Assembly: GCF_014077625.1 (NCBI RefSeq)
Contig: NZ_JACFXU010000018.1
Location: forward strand, 186,001-250,000
DNA length: 64,000 nt
Direction of reading: 5' to 3'
From: Sediminihaliea albiluteola
Lineage (GTDB): Bacteria > Pseudomonadota > Gammaproteobacteria > Pseudomonadales > Halieaceae
How positions within the stretch are numbered: the stretch's first letter is position 1; every line of letters starts with the position of its first letter. Position numbers and translations under genes: made by a program. Below are positions 28,427-37,340 of the stretch, in pieces. The notes beneath the pieces are model-generated. The model saw nothing but the letters and a program-made list of their open reading frames with translations. It was not told the origin of the DNA and made no database searches.

Positions 28427-29377
28427 ATGGATATTCAGCTTGCCAACCCGCGCGGCTTTTGCGCCGGTGTCGACCGCGCCATCGATATTGTTAATCGAGC
28501 CTTGGAGCTGTTCGGAAGCCCGATTTATGTGCGCCACGAAGTGGTTCACAACAAATTTGTGGTGGAGGATTTGCGCGATCGTGGGGCGGTATTTGTTGAA
28601 GAGCTCCACGAAGTACCCGACGATAAAATAGTGATATTTAGTGCTCACGGAGTGTCCAAAGCGGTGCGCGCTGACGCCGAACAGCGCGGCCTGAAAGTCT
28701 TTGATGCTACCTGTCCACTGGTTACTAAAGTGCATATGGAGGTGGCGCGTTACAGTACTCAGGGGCGCGAATGTGTGCTCATTGGCCACCGTGGCCACCC
28801 CGAGGTTGAAGGCACCATGGGCCAATACGACCACAGCGCCGGTGGCGAAATTTATCTGGTAGAAGATGAAGCTCAGGCTATGGCACTGGAGGTGCGCGAT
28901 CCTGATCAATTGTGCTATGTCACACAGACGACGCTGTCGATGGATGATACGGCTCGGGTGATTGATGCATTGCGTTTGCGCTTCCCCAAAATAGAAGGGC
29001 CGCGCAAAAACGATATCTGCTATGCCACCCAGAACCGGCAGGACGCAGTTAAGCAACTGGCCGTTGATTGTGATTTGGTCTTGGTAGTGGGCTCGCCCAA
29101 CAGCTCAAACTCTAATCGTCTGCGAGAGCTAGCAGAGCGCATGGGTGCAGAGGCACACTTAGTTGATGGTGCCGAAGATATCAATCCAGATTGGTTGTCA
29201 GGCAAAACAAAGATCGGTATTACAGCGGGCGCTTCGGCACCGGAAGTCTTAGTGCGAGAGGTCGTTGATGGCCTGCAAGCACTCGGCGCTAATGCCCCTA
29301 AAGAACTGCCAGGGCGCCCTGAAAATGTGACCTTCACCCTACCTAAAGAATTACGAATTATCGCTAAAAACCTCTAA
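28427..29377 (+). CDS. ispH: 4-hydroxy-3-methylbut-2-enyl diphosphate reductase
   Basis: 316 residues. Last step of the MEP isoprenoid pathway, giving IPP and DMAPP. The three iron-sulfur ligands are visible as C12 (GFCAGV), C96 (ATCPLVT) and C198 (DICYATQ). GGGAG precedes the ATG at 28427. It closes the murJ-ispH block, and two hairpins follow. Confidence 0.97.
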   Translation: MDIQLANPRGFCAGVDRAIDIVNRALELFGSPIYVRHEVVHNKFVVEDLRDRGAVFVEELHEVPDDKIVIFSAHGVSKAVRADAEQRGLKVFDATCPLVTKVHMEVARYSTQGRECVLIGHRGHPEVEGTMGQYDHSAGGEIYLVEDEAQAMALEVRDPDQLCYVTQTTLSMDDTARVIDALRLRFPKIEGPRKNDICYATQNRQDAVKQLAVDCDLVLVVGSPNSSNSNRLRELAERMGAEAHLVDGAEDINPDWLSGKTKIGITAGASAPEVLVREVVDGLQALGANAPKELPGRPENVTFTLPKELRIIAKNL

Positions 29378-29384
29378 GACTCTC

Positions 29385-29446
29385 GGCCTTGCCTGCAGGG
29401 CCTTTCTTCTCTTAGTTCTCATTAGCCGCCATTAGTGGGCGGCTTT
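29385..29446 (+). terminator. Two tandem hairpins after ispH
   Basis: The first (29385-29402) is GGCCTTG paired with CAGGGCC (one G-T) followed by TTTCTTCTCTT. The second (29424-29444) is AGCCGCC/GGCGGCT with a 7-base loop and a short T-run. Together they should separate the ispH operon from the pilin operon. Confidence 0.65.
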
Positions 29447-29534
29447 CGTCATATTATTCCTTTTTCTGGCGCTTCCTCTTACTTGGCTTAAGCTTCCCTT
29501 ACCGGCATGAGCACAGTGATATTGGAGGTGCCCA

Positions 29535-30095
29535 GTGAGCAGGAAGTTTCCCGCTGCCCCTTGCGCGGGTTTGACTCTCATCGAGCTAGTAATAGTGCTA
29601 GCGGTATTGTCGATCGTCGTCATGGTCACTGCGACACCGATGCGCAATGTGATAGAGGCGACACGGCTTCGTTCCGAGGCGGCTCGGGTGCAGCTCGCGA
29701 TCAATTTAGCCCGTTCTGAAGCTGTGGCGCGCAATTTGCCGATTAGCTTGTGTCCTTCTTCATACAGTCGCTCGCAGGAGCTCAAGTGTGACGGTGACTA
29801 CCGTGATGGCTGGCTCGTATTTGCCGGTGCCGGCCGAAAAGCGGGCTCTAAAGTGGAGCAGGCGGAGCTCATCCGGGCCTTTGAGCCGATGCCAGATGGA
29901 TATTGGTTGAGTAAGCGCAGTGGCACAGCGCTGCTAGATAGCAGCTTTACTTACTTTGCTGATGGCACAGCCCAAGGCAACCTAACAATGATGGTCTGTT
30001 CTGCTAGGTCGAGTGACACCTGGAGTGTGGTGATCAATCAAGTGGGCCGTGCGCGCTTGGCCCGCAATTGGGGCAGCTGTCCGAGCACTGTGTGA
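29535..30095 (+). CDS. FimT/FimU-type minor pilin (GspH family)
   Basis: 186 residues, GTG start with GGAGG upstream. Class III prepilin leader: G then LTLIELVIVLAV, with Glu at +5, cleaved by PilD. GspH/FimT-like pseudopilins help prime type IV pilus assembly, and FimT-like proteins can bind DNA during uptake. First gene of the minor-pilin operon. Its TGA overlaps the pilV ATG by one base. Confidence 0.88.
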   Translation: MSRKFPAAPCAGLTLIELVIVLAVLSIVVMVTATPMRNVIEATRLRSEAARVQLAINLARSEAVARNLPISLCPSSYSRSQELKCDGDYRDGWLVFAGAGRKAGSKVEQAELIRAFEPMPDGYWLSKRSGTALLDSSFTYFADGTAQGNLTMMVCSARSSDTWSVVINQVGRARLARNWGSCPSTV

Positions 30096-30706
30096 TGAAT
30101 CGGCGAATCCATAGTGCTAGCTGTTACAAAGCCAAGGGGCAGCGCGCTGTTGGATTGATAGAGGTACTGATTGCCATGTTGGTATTGGCGCTTGGATTAC
30201 TCGGTTTAATGAGGATGCAGCTGGCGGCTAAGCAAGCTGCTTTTGAAGCCGCTCAGCGCACAGTGGCGACAAACTTGGCCAGAGATTTACTGGAGCGAAT
30301 GCGCAGCAATCCGACTCAGCTTGATGCTTACAGCGTCAGTGAACTTGGCACAACTAGCACACTGAGCGCCGCTGTGAACTGTGCACAGCAGAGTTGCGCT
30401 GCAGATCAACTAGCCCGCTACGATCTTTACGACTGGCACCAAGCCCTACTCGGGCGAACGGCAGAGTTCAAGCTAGGTGGCGCCGCGTTCAACAGTGCTG
30501 GATTGGTCGAGCCGCGTGCATGCGTTAACCACAGTGCTGGTGAAGTGTCGGTGGCAATCGCTTGGCGCGGCACAGAGCTGATCACCGCAGCAAATAGCAG
30601 CGATGACAGCTACGCTTCAGATTGTGGCACAAATCAAGGTTTGTATGGCGATGCTGATCGACAGCGCCGCTTGCTCGTTCTCAATACCTATATTGGGAAA
30701 CCTTGA
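30095..30706 (+). CDS. pilV: Minor pilin PilV
   Basis: 203 residues. The N-terminal hydrophobic helix (VGLIEVLIAMLVLALGLLGLMRMQ) is typical of PilV. The residue before the predicted cleavage site is Ala instead of the usual Gly if Glu is at +5. PilV with PilW, PilX and FimT/U forms the initiation and tip complex with PilY1. The ATG at 30095 overlaps the upstream TGA, and pilW begins one base after its stop. Confidence 0.88.
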   Translation: MNRRIHSASCYKAKGQRAVGLIEVLIAMLVLALGLLGLMRMQLAAKQAAFEAAQRTVATNLARDLLERMRSNPTQLDAYSVSELGTTSTLSAAVNCAQQSCAADQLARYDLYDWHQALLGRTAEFKLGGAAFNSAGLVEPRACVNHSAGEVSVAIAWRGTELITAANSSDDSYASDCGTNQGLYGDADRQRRLLVLNTYIGKP

Positions 30707-30707
30707 G

Positions 30708-31730
30708 ATGCATAGGCTGCGCCCAGATAGCTCGTGGGGATACTCATTGCTTGAGTTGTTGGTGGCGATGGTCTTAGGGCTGCTACTGAGCGCGGCCTTA
30801 ATCGTGGTTTATCTCGAGAGTAAACGAAACTTTCTGATCGAGGATGAGATGGCGCGCATGCAGGAAAATGGCCGCTTTGCCTTGAGTCTATTGTCGCGGG
30901 AGTTAAGCCTCGCCAATTTTTTTGCTGGTCAGCATCATATTTTTTCACAGCTGCTACCTCAGACAGCACCAAGTTGTGGTGCTGCAAAGGCTTGGGCCCT
31001 GTCGCCTGTGCCTGCCTTGGACTTAATTAAAGAGGGCGCTGCGGCAAGCTTGCTCACAGTCAACGAACTTGCCTTGGGTTGTTTAGGCTCTGTTGCCAAA
31101 GATATTCAGCCTGGCACGGATATCTTAGCTATTAAGCGCACAGCCACTGAGCCAAGCCTTGAAAACGGTGTTTTGCCTGCCGGTCTTAGCGGGGCAAAAG
31201 AGAGTCAGTGGTATTTGCGAGTTGCCGATTATGGCGCAGAGCTGAGTTGGCGATATATTGCTGAAAATGAAAATTTTCCTAGTGCCGATATGGCAGCGGA
31301 CTCCGCTGTAGATTATTGGGAAGTTTACGCCAATATCTTTTTTATTCGCAGCTATTCAAATAAGGGTGATGCAGTGCCCACGCTGTGTACCGAGCGCCTG
31401 TCAGCTAACAGCATGGGGCCTGTTGAGTGTTTGGTTGAGGGGCTGCAGAGTTTACACCTAGAGTTTGGTGTCGACAGCGATGGCGATGGGATTGCCAATT
31501 ACTATACGGCCAGCCCGAGCGCTACCGAGCTCGAGCGCTCGGTAATAGCTAAGTTGTATTTACTGCTGCGCAGCTTGCAGCCCATTGCGGGCTACCACAA
31601 CAGCAAAGTCTATCAGCTGGGTCAAAAAACCTATCCCGCATTTAACGATGCTTACTTGAGGCAAGTTTACTCACGTTCGGTTCAGCTGCGAAATTCACTA
31701 GCGCTCAGGCAGAGCTGGAATGATGACTAG
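30708..31730 (+). CDS. pilW: Minor pilin PilW
   Basis: 340 residues. Prepilin site G then YSLLELLVAMVLGLLLS with Glu at +5. The large C-terminal domain is typical of PilW. Part of the tip/priming complex. The ATG at 30708 follows the pilV stop by one base, and its end overlaps the pilX start by 11 bases. Confidence 0.88.
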   Translation: MHRLRPDSSWGYSLLELLVAMVLGLLLSAALIVVYLESKRNFLIEDEMARMQENGRFALSLLSRELSLANFFAGQHHIFSQLLPQTAPSCGAAKAWALSPVPALDLIKEGAAASLLTVNELALGCLGSVAKDIQPGTDILAIKRTATEPSLENGVLPAGLSGAKESQWYLRVADYGAELSWRYIAENENFPSADMAADSAVDYWEVYANIFFIRSYSNKGDAVPTLCTERLSANSMGPVECLVEGLQSLHLEFGVDSDGDGIANYYTASPSATELERSVIAKLYLLLRSLQPIAGYHNSKVYQLGQKTYPAFNDAYLRQVYSRSVQLRNSLALRQSWNDD

Positions 31731-32241
31731 CTTGTTACAAGCTAAGCACCAGCAGCAAGGAGCTATCTTATTGCTGTCTTTGGTGTTCCTGCTGTTATTG
31801 GCAATAGTAGCTAGCACCGTGGCTCGCACTAGCACTTTGCAATTGCAGATGGCAGGTAACGAGCAGTTTCGCCAAGCGGCATCTCAGAAGGCCCAAGCGG
31901 TGGTGAGTGCGCTTATCGAGAGCGAAGCTAACTTTCCTTTATATGGCGGCATTGGTCACAGCTTATGTGATAGCGCCAGTGTCTGTGACGAAAATACTTT
32001 AGCAGTGGCTATGTCTACTGAGGCCGTGCCCGATGGCGTTGCTTTGCACTATCAGGTCCAGCGTAAAGGGCCATTACTGCTCGATAGCTTGCCATATCGA
32101 GCCGCCGAGCAGAGTGCCATCAGTAGCCGGCATTTTGATCTCGCATTATTTGAGGTGTCTGCAGAAGTGGATGGCCGCTCAGTAAGGCAAGGTCATGCCA
32201 GAGTGGTGGAGGGTATCGCGCGGCGAGTTTCTGCGCAGTAG
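31720..32241 (+). CDS. pilX: Minor pilin PilX
   Basis: 173 residues. N-terminus QQQGAILLLSLVFLLLLAIVAS, then the conserved LQMAGNEQFRQAA segment that identifies PilX. There is no Glu at position +5 of the mature protein, a feature shared with GspK-like tip pilins. Start is ATG at 31720 or 31723. Seventeen bases before pilY1. Confidence 0.85.
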   Translation: MMTSLLQAKHQQQGAILLLSLVFLLLLAIVASTVARTSTLQLQMAGNEQFRQAASQKAQAVVSALIESEANFPLYGGIGHSLCDSASVCDENTLAVAMSTEAVPDGVALHYQVQRKGPLLLDSLPYRAAEQSAISSRHFDLALFEVSAEVDGRSVRQGHARVVEGIARRVSAQ

Positions 32242-32257
32242 TGGCAGGGAGTTGGAG

Positions 32258-35200
32258 ATGAAGCAGCAACTGATCAGAGTGATTGTATTGGCGGTGACGG
32301 CGGCTATGGCATCGGCCGATGATATTGATATTTACCTGAGTGAAGGGCCGTCAAGCCAGCCGTATTTGTTTTTAATTTTGGATGTCAGTGAGCAGGCATT
32401 TGAGACAGTGTGTGCGAGGACTGAAGATTGCGCGCCGCCTTACCTGAGCCCCGCGGCCTATGACAAGCTCATCGAACTGGGCGCGGCTGAGAATTCGCCG
32501 GTGACTCGCCTAGCCCTGTTTCGGGCGGTATTCGCTGCAGTGCTAGAGAGGCCAGAACTGGACGGACTCCAGCTTGCAATCGGCGTTTCCAACTGGGGGC
32601 AGGGCGCTAGTTTGTTATCTGGCTACCAGCCTGTGGCTACAGCGCGGAAGGACTTGATCAATATTTTATCAGCCCTGCCTGAACAGATGGATGCCGATGA
32701 GCCGCATAAATTTAATCCGGTAGCGGCATACCTTGAGTGGTACCACTATTTAAATGGCGAAGCAGTGCTGTATGGCAATCAAAGTAAAGGCAATTTCCAG
32801 GGCAGTGAGCAGCCCAGTTATGATGCAGCGATTATAGATGGAGCCTTTTACCGCTCACCCTTTAGTGACCCAGAGGCATGCCCCCGTTTGCTGTCGCTGC
32901 TGATGAGTATGCAGAGCGAAACAGAGCTAAATGCAGCAGTTCCACTAGATCTACAAGACATAGCCACAGCCTTTCCTGCGGCCGGACTCAGTTCCATAGA
33001 ACAGGTCCTAGAGGTTTTGCATGAGGCAGATAGGGATTTACTGCCGGGGGTCAATGGCCGGCAAAGTCTTGAGAAAACATGGCTGGTGGTCCCGGGCGAG
33101 CATCAGAGCACTAGCAGTTTAGCGCAGGTAGCTGGGACAACGACGCCCTTGAGTCTTGCTGCGCCACAAGACTTAGAGCAGGCTTTGATATCAGTGATGG
33201 AGCAGGCGGTGAACACTTCGAGCACGCTGCTTGCCCCATCTGCGCCAATGCCTATGTCAGTGTGGGGTGAGTCACTCGATCAACTGTATGTGCCATTGTT
33301 TGAAGCACAGGATCAAGTGAGCTGGCCTGGAAACATTAAACGCTTAAAGCTGACTCGAACAAGTAGTGAGAGCGGAGCAGCAAGAGACGAATTTAGCGGC
33401 ATCGTTGATGTGAAGGGTACAACAGCTATTGAAACAACTGCTGATCAGCGAGTTCAGATCCGTTTTGACGCACTGAGTTTTTGGACAGATGTTAGCAGTT
33501 TGCCGCCTGCAACTAGTTCTGATGTGCCTGAGGGTGCCGATGGGCGAGTAGTGACCCGGGGTGGGGCCGGCCAAAAAATTCCCGGTTTTATAGCAAGCAG
33601 CGGCGATGAGCTCGGTGATAGTAATAGCGAGTTCAGCCGCCAGCTCTATACAGAGCCCGCGCTGCTTACCAATGGCACAGACAATCTTTTGCTGCCCTTC
33701 AATGCAACGCTTGCCACACTGAGCTTGCTGCCAGATCTGCCCTCGGATTTAGCTACAGCTTCGGTAGAGGAAACACTCGACATGATCCGTTGGGCGCGAG
33801 GGCAGGATCGTGATGATATTGATAATGATGGCAGTCGAAGTGATCCGCGCCCGTGGATCTTAGGCGATGTATTGCACTCTCGCCCGCTCGCAATAAATTA
33901 CGGTGCCACACCAGGTTACAGTGCCGAGGAACCGAATGTGCGCGTGTTCTTTGGCAGCGGTGACGGCATTTTTCATGTTCTTGAAAGCAGCAGTAGCAGT
34001 GGTCAGCCTAGTGGGCGAGAGCTCTACGGGTTTTTGCCCAGAGATACTCTGGGCATACTGGCACACAAGCGGGCTAATACACGTGCTGCTAGGTATATGT
34101 CTTATGGCGTTGATGGTGCTGCCGTGGCTATGACACGTGACGTGAATCAGGATGGGCACCTGCGGGCTGCTGATGGGGATGAGGTTTTGGTCTATTTTGG
34201 TCTGCGACGAGGAGGCTCAAGTTACTACGCTTTAGATGTCAGCGATCCCAGTGTGCCACCTATCCTGCGCTGGAAAGTTTCGCGAACGGAGGGCGGTGAT
34301 TTTGATCACCTCGCGTTAAGTTTTTCTGAGCCGGTCGTGGGGCGTGTTAAATACGCTGCTACAACGCAGGATGTTGTTGTGTTTGCCGGTGGTTACAACG
34401 GAGGTTGGAAGGCAGACTTTAGCGCTAAGATCGGCAAAGATGCAGGCGCTGATACGGATGATATCGGTAATGCTATTTACATCGTTAACGCGCGTAGCGG
34501 GGCTTTAATTTGGAAAGCGGTGCCTGGCACGACGGGTGTCAGTAGTAACAGGCATTTCGAGCACAGTGATTTGCTGCACAGTATTCCTTCGAGTGTCACC
34601 GCTCTGCGTGATAACAGCGGCAATATCCACCGGCTGTATGTGGGGGATACTGGCGGTGCCCTGTGGCGTGTTGATTTACCCCCTGGAGATGCCCATGACC
34701 ACCGGGCTAAGAATTGGTCGCTGAGTAAGCTAGCCGAACTTGGCACTAATGAGCCAGATGGGGACCGTCGTTTCTTCCATGCGCCGGATGTAGTGCAAGT
34801 GCGAGGCGCCGATGGGCAGCCTTTTGACGGAATACTGATTGCCAGCGGCGATCGGGCGGATCCTAGAAAAACATCTGTGGTAAATGAGCTGTTCTATCTT
34901 AAAGACTATCTCTTAAGCTCAGGAGACCCTGCCACGAGATCCCGCCAAGCGCTACAGCGCAGTGATTTAGTGAGTCGCAGTGACTGCGTCTTGGGTAGTG
35001 AGAGTGCCTGTGAAGGCGCTGCTCATAACGGCTGGCGTATTGAGCTCAAACAACCTGGAGAAAAAGGTTTATCCAGTCCCCTCACTGTGGGGGGAAAAGT
35101 GTTCTTTACTTCTTTTGTAGCACCCACAAAGGTCGATGCTTGTGAGCCAGATCTTGGTCGCGGCTTGCTTTATGTTGTCAACCTGAAAGACGGTAGTGCT

Positions 35201-35410
35201 GCCTATGGCAGTCAGCGTTTTTATAGCATAGGGCCGGGTATTCCGCCCAGCGTCAGTCTTATCGGCGACACGCTCTTACTCCCCGGTGGCGGAGCAAGCC
35301 TGGGTGAAACAGAGGGCGGGCATAGCAAGGGCTTGGATAGCCTCTATGTCATCCCCGATCGGGGCTTGTTTCGCCTTTATTGGCGAGAGACTGATATTGA
35401 TAAGTTATGA
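32258..35410 (+). CDS. pilY1: Type IV pilus tip adhesin/assembly protein PilY1
   Basis: 1050 residues with a signal peptide (MKQQLIRVIVLAVTAAMASA). Residues 35-350 take the place of the von Willebrand A domain, but the MIDAS reads D42-V-S44-E-Q46, so the second Ser is lost. The C-terminal half is the conserved beta-propeller with calcium-loop motifs: D628-x-N630-x-D632-G...D639 and an Asp-rich D517-D525 stretch. In Pseudomonas the equivalent calcium loop controls pilus extension and retraction. GGAG lies 4 bases upstream of the ATG. Overlaps pilE by 4 bases; pilY2 is absent. Confidence 0.88.
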   Translation: MKQQLIRVIVLAVTAAMASADDIDIYLSEGPSSQPYLFLILDVSEQAFETVCARTEDCAPPYLSPAAYDKLIELGAAENSPVTRLALFRAVFAAVLERPELDGLQLAIGVSNWGQGASLLSGYQPVATARKDLINILSALPEQMDADEPHKFNPVAAYLEWYHYLNGEAVLYGNQSKGNFQGSEQPSYDAAIIDGAFYRSPFSDPEACPRLLSLLMSMQSETELNAAVPLDLQDIATAFPAAGLSSIEQVLEVLHEADRDLLPGVNGRQSLEKTWLVVPGEHQSTSSLAQVAGTTTPLSLAAPQDLEQALISVMEQAVNTSSTLLAPSAPMPMSVWGESLDQLYVPLFEAQDQVSWPGNIKRLKLTRTSSESGAARDEFSGIVDVKGTTAIETTADQRVQIRFDALSFWTDVSSLPPATSSDVPEGADGRVVTRGGAGQKIPGFIASSGDELGDSNSEFSRQLYTEPALLTNGTDNLLLPFNATLATLSLLPDLPSDLATASVEETLDMIRWARGQDRDDIDNDGSRSDPRPWILGDVLHSRPLAINYGATPGYSAEEPNVRVFFGSGDGIFHVLESSSSSGQPSGRELYGFLPRDTLGILAHKRANTRAARYMSYGVDGAAVAMTRDVNQDGHLRAADGDEVLVYFGLRRGGSSYYALDVSDPSVPPILRWKVSRTEGGDFDHLALSFSEPVVGRVKYAATTQDVVVFAGGYNGGWKADFSAKIGKDAGADTDDIGNAIYIVNARSGALIWKAVPGTTGVSSNRHFEHSDLLHSIPSSVTALRDNSGNIHRLYVGDTGGALWRVDLPPGDAHDHRAKNWSLSKLAELGTNEPDGDRRFFHAPDVVQVRGADGQPFDGILIASGDRADPRKTSVVNELFYLKDYLLSSGDPATRSRQALQRSDLVSRSDCVLGSESACEGAAHNGWRIELKQPGEKGLSSPLTVGGKVFFTSFVAPTKVDACEPDLGRGLLYVVNLKDGSAAYGSQRFYSIGPGIPPSVSLIGDTLLLPGGGASLGETEGGHSKGLDSLYVIPDRGLFRLYWRETDIDKL

Positions 35411-35880
35411 AAAGCACAGCGCAGTGGCGCCTCAAAGACCCCGGCTGCCCAGGCTTTACACTACTTGAAGTGCTGATTGTCTTGGCCATTATTAGTTTTT
35501 TATCACTTGTCGTTTTGCCAAGTTATCAACAGCAGGTGTTAAAAACCAAGCGCACAGTAGCAAGCTCAGCACTGGAAGCGCTGCGGACACGCCAAGAGCA
35601 GTTTTTTATTAACAATAGGCAGTATGCGACAGAGTTGCACAGTCTGGGCTTTAGTGCCTCTCCCGCTGCAATCAATGAGAGTGGCGATGAGGTTGCAGTC
35701 ACTGCGCCTGATCGCATTTATATTATTTCTTTAGAGCCAGATAAAGACGACCCCTACGATTACCGTTTGCAAGCTGTGCCGCAGTTGGCTCAGGCTAAAG
35801 ATACTCGCTGTGCTTCCTTAAGCTTGACTGGCAAAGGCCTGCGCGCTTCTAAGCCCGCTAGTGTGAAGGAATGCTGGTAG
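35407..35880 (+). CDS. pilE: Type IV minor pilin PilE
   Basis: 157 residues. Prepilin site G then FTLLEVLIVLAIISFLSLVVLPSYQ. Short globular domain with a C-terminal Cys pair (TRCASLS and KECW) forming the usual D-region disulfide. Synteny with Pseudomonas pilE supports a minor-pilin role rather than the major pilin. ATGA overlap with pilY1. Last gene of the operon, facing pilR. Confidence 0.88.
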   Translation: MKSTAQWRLKDPGCPGFTLLEVLIVLAIISFLSLVVLPSYQQQVLKTKRTVASSALEALRTRQEQFFINNRQYATELHSLGFSASPAAINESGDEVAVTAPDRIYIISLEPDKDDPYDYRLQAVPQLAQAKDTRCASLSLTGKGLRASKPASVKECW

Positions 35881-35945
35881 CGCAAGAGGCACATGATGTT
35901 TTCCTACGCCGATCCTTAGGGCTGATTGCTGACTGAAGCATTGCG

Positions 35946-37331
35946 CTAGTCATCCAGCTGTAACTTTTGTAGGCGATAGCGCAGGCTGCGGAAGCTGATG
36001 CCGAGTAATTTGGCGGTGGCAGTTTTATTCCAGCGACATTGCTCCAGCGCAGCACTGATGACTTGTCGCTCGATATCTTCTAGATAAGCTTCAAGATTGC
36101 CAAAGGCCTCTTCAATTGCCAGTGCTGGGGCAGCTAAATTACTGAGACTAGAAGCAGCAGAGCTGCTACTGGGGCCGCTGGCAAACTGCAGATCAGATGC
36201 CTCAATCTGGCGGCCTTCACTCAGTGCCCAGGCCCGCTCAAGAATATTCTCCAGCTCCCTGACGTTGCCAGGGAAGTGGTAATTGTGCATCGCCTCCAGT
36301 GCGCAGTTGCTCAGTGTGGCGGGGCCGCCAGGGCTGTCAGCGCTGATGCGAGAGAGAATAGCTTCAGACAGAGCAGGTAGATCGTCTAAGCGCTCCCGCA
36401 GGCTAGGCACTTGCAGGTCAATGACATGAATACGGTAGTACAGGTCGTTGCGAAAGCGTCCCGCAGCGACTTCATCAGCCAGGTTTTTATGTGTTGCACT
36501 GAGGATGCGAACATCAATCGCCAGCTCTTCATTACCGCCGACGGGGCGCACGGCTTTCTCTTGAATGGCGCGCAGCAGTTTGACCTGCATTGCAAGCGGT
36601 AGATCGGCGACCTCATCGAGAAATAGTGTGCCACCATTGGCGCTTTGAAATAGTCCAAGCTTGTCTTTGGCTGCGCCGGTAAAGCTGCCTTTTACGTGTC
36701 CGAATAACTCACTTTCCATTAGCTCGGCTGGTATAGCGCCACAGTTTACGGCGATGAAAGCAGCCTCTGCTCGCGGCCCGTGCTGATGAATTAATCTGGC
36801 CACCACTTCTTTACCGCTGCCTGACTCCCCATGAATGTGTACCGGCGCCTGACTGCGGGCGAGTTTGTGTATTTGCTGGCGCAAAGTGTTAATAACGGCT
36901 GTGTTGCCAATGAGTTGTGCGGTCTTTGCATCATCACTGCTTGGCTCACCGTCAGTCCCGCTGTAGTCGCTTAGGCGCAGGGCACTGCTGACAAGTGTGC
37001 GCAGTCGCTCTAGCTCAATGGGCTTAGTGATAAAGTCAAAAGCACCTGCTTTAAGAGCAGTAATCGCAGTCTCGACACTGCCGTGGGCGGTGATCATGGC
37101 GACTGGTAAGTTGGGATAGTCGCGCTGGATCAGCTCAACCAAGCTGATGCCATTGCCATCGGGAAGGCGCATGTCGGTGAGACAGAGATCCGCTTGCTCC
37201 TGTCGGAGTGCAGATTGGGCTTCGCTGAGCGTGGCGGCACTTTGTGTATTTAGACCCATCCGGCTGAGAGTGATCTCCAGCAGCTCGCGAATCGCGGGTT
37301 CATCATCAACAATAAGTACGGTTTGAGTCAT
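35946..37331 (-). CDS. pilR: Sigma54-dependent response regulator PilR
   Basis: 461 residues. Receiver domain with phospho-acceptor Asp53; AAA+ domain with Walker A GESGSGKE and sigma54-contact motif GSFTGA; C-terminal Fis-type helix-turn-helix (ATAKLLGISFRSLRYRLQ). With PilS it activates major pilin transcription from a -24/-12 promoter in Pseudomonas. Nine bases after pilS. I found no good -24/-12 site upstream of the minor-pilin operon, so its target probably lies elsewhere. Confidence 0.93.
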   Translation of the reverse strand: MTQTVLIVDDEPAIRELLEITLSRMGLNTQSAATLSEAQSALRQEQADLCLTDMRLPDGNGISLVELIQRDYPNLPVAMITAHGSVETAITALKAGAFDFITKPIELERLRTLVSSALRLSDYSGTDGEPSSDDAKTAQLIGNTAVINTLRQQIHKLARSQAPVHIHGESGSGKEVVARLIHQHGPRAEAAFIAVNCGAIPAELMESELFGHVKGSFTGAAKDKLGLFQSANGGTLFLDEVADLPLAMQVKLLRAIQEKAVRPVGGNEELAIDVRILSATHKNLADEVAAGRFRNDLYYRIHVIDLQVPSLRERLDDLPALSEAILSRISADSPGGPATLSNCALEAMHNYHFPGNVRELENILERAWALSEGRQIEASDLQFASGPSSSSAASSLSNLAAPALAIEEAFGNLEAYLEDIERQVISAALEQCRWNKTATAKLLGISFRSLRYRLQKLQLDD

Positions 37332-37340
37332 GGTTCCAGT

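Noticed and set aside
28337-29056. 239-residue open frame antisense to ispH
   Set aside because: No recognisable domain or ribosome-binding site; ispH is certain on the other strand.
29447-29534. Possible sigma54 -24/-12 promoter for the minor-pilin operon
   Set aside because: TGGCGC is present, but no TTGC falls at the required spacing.
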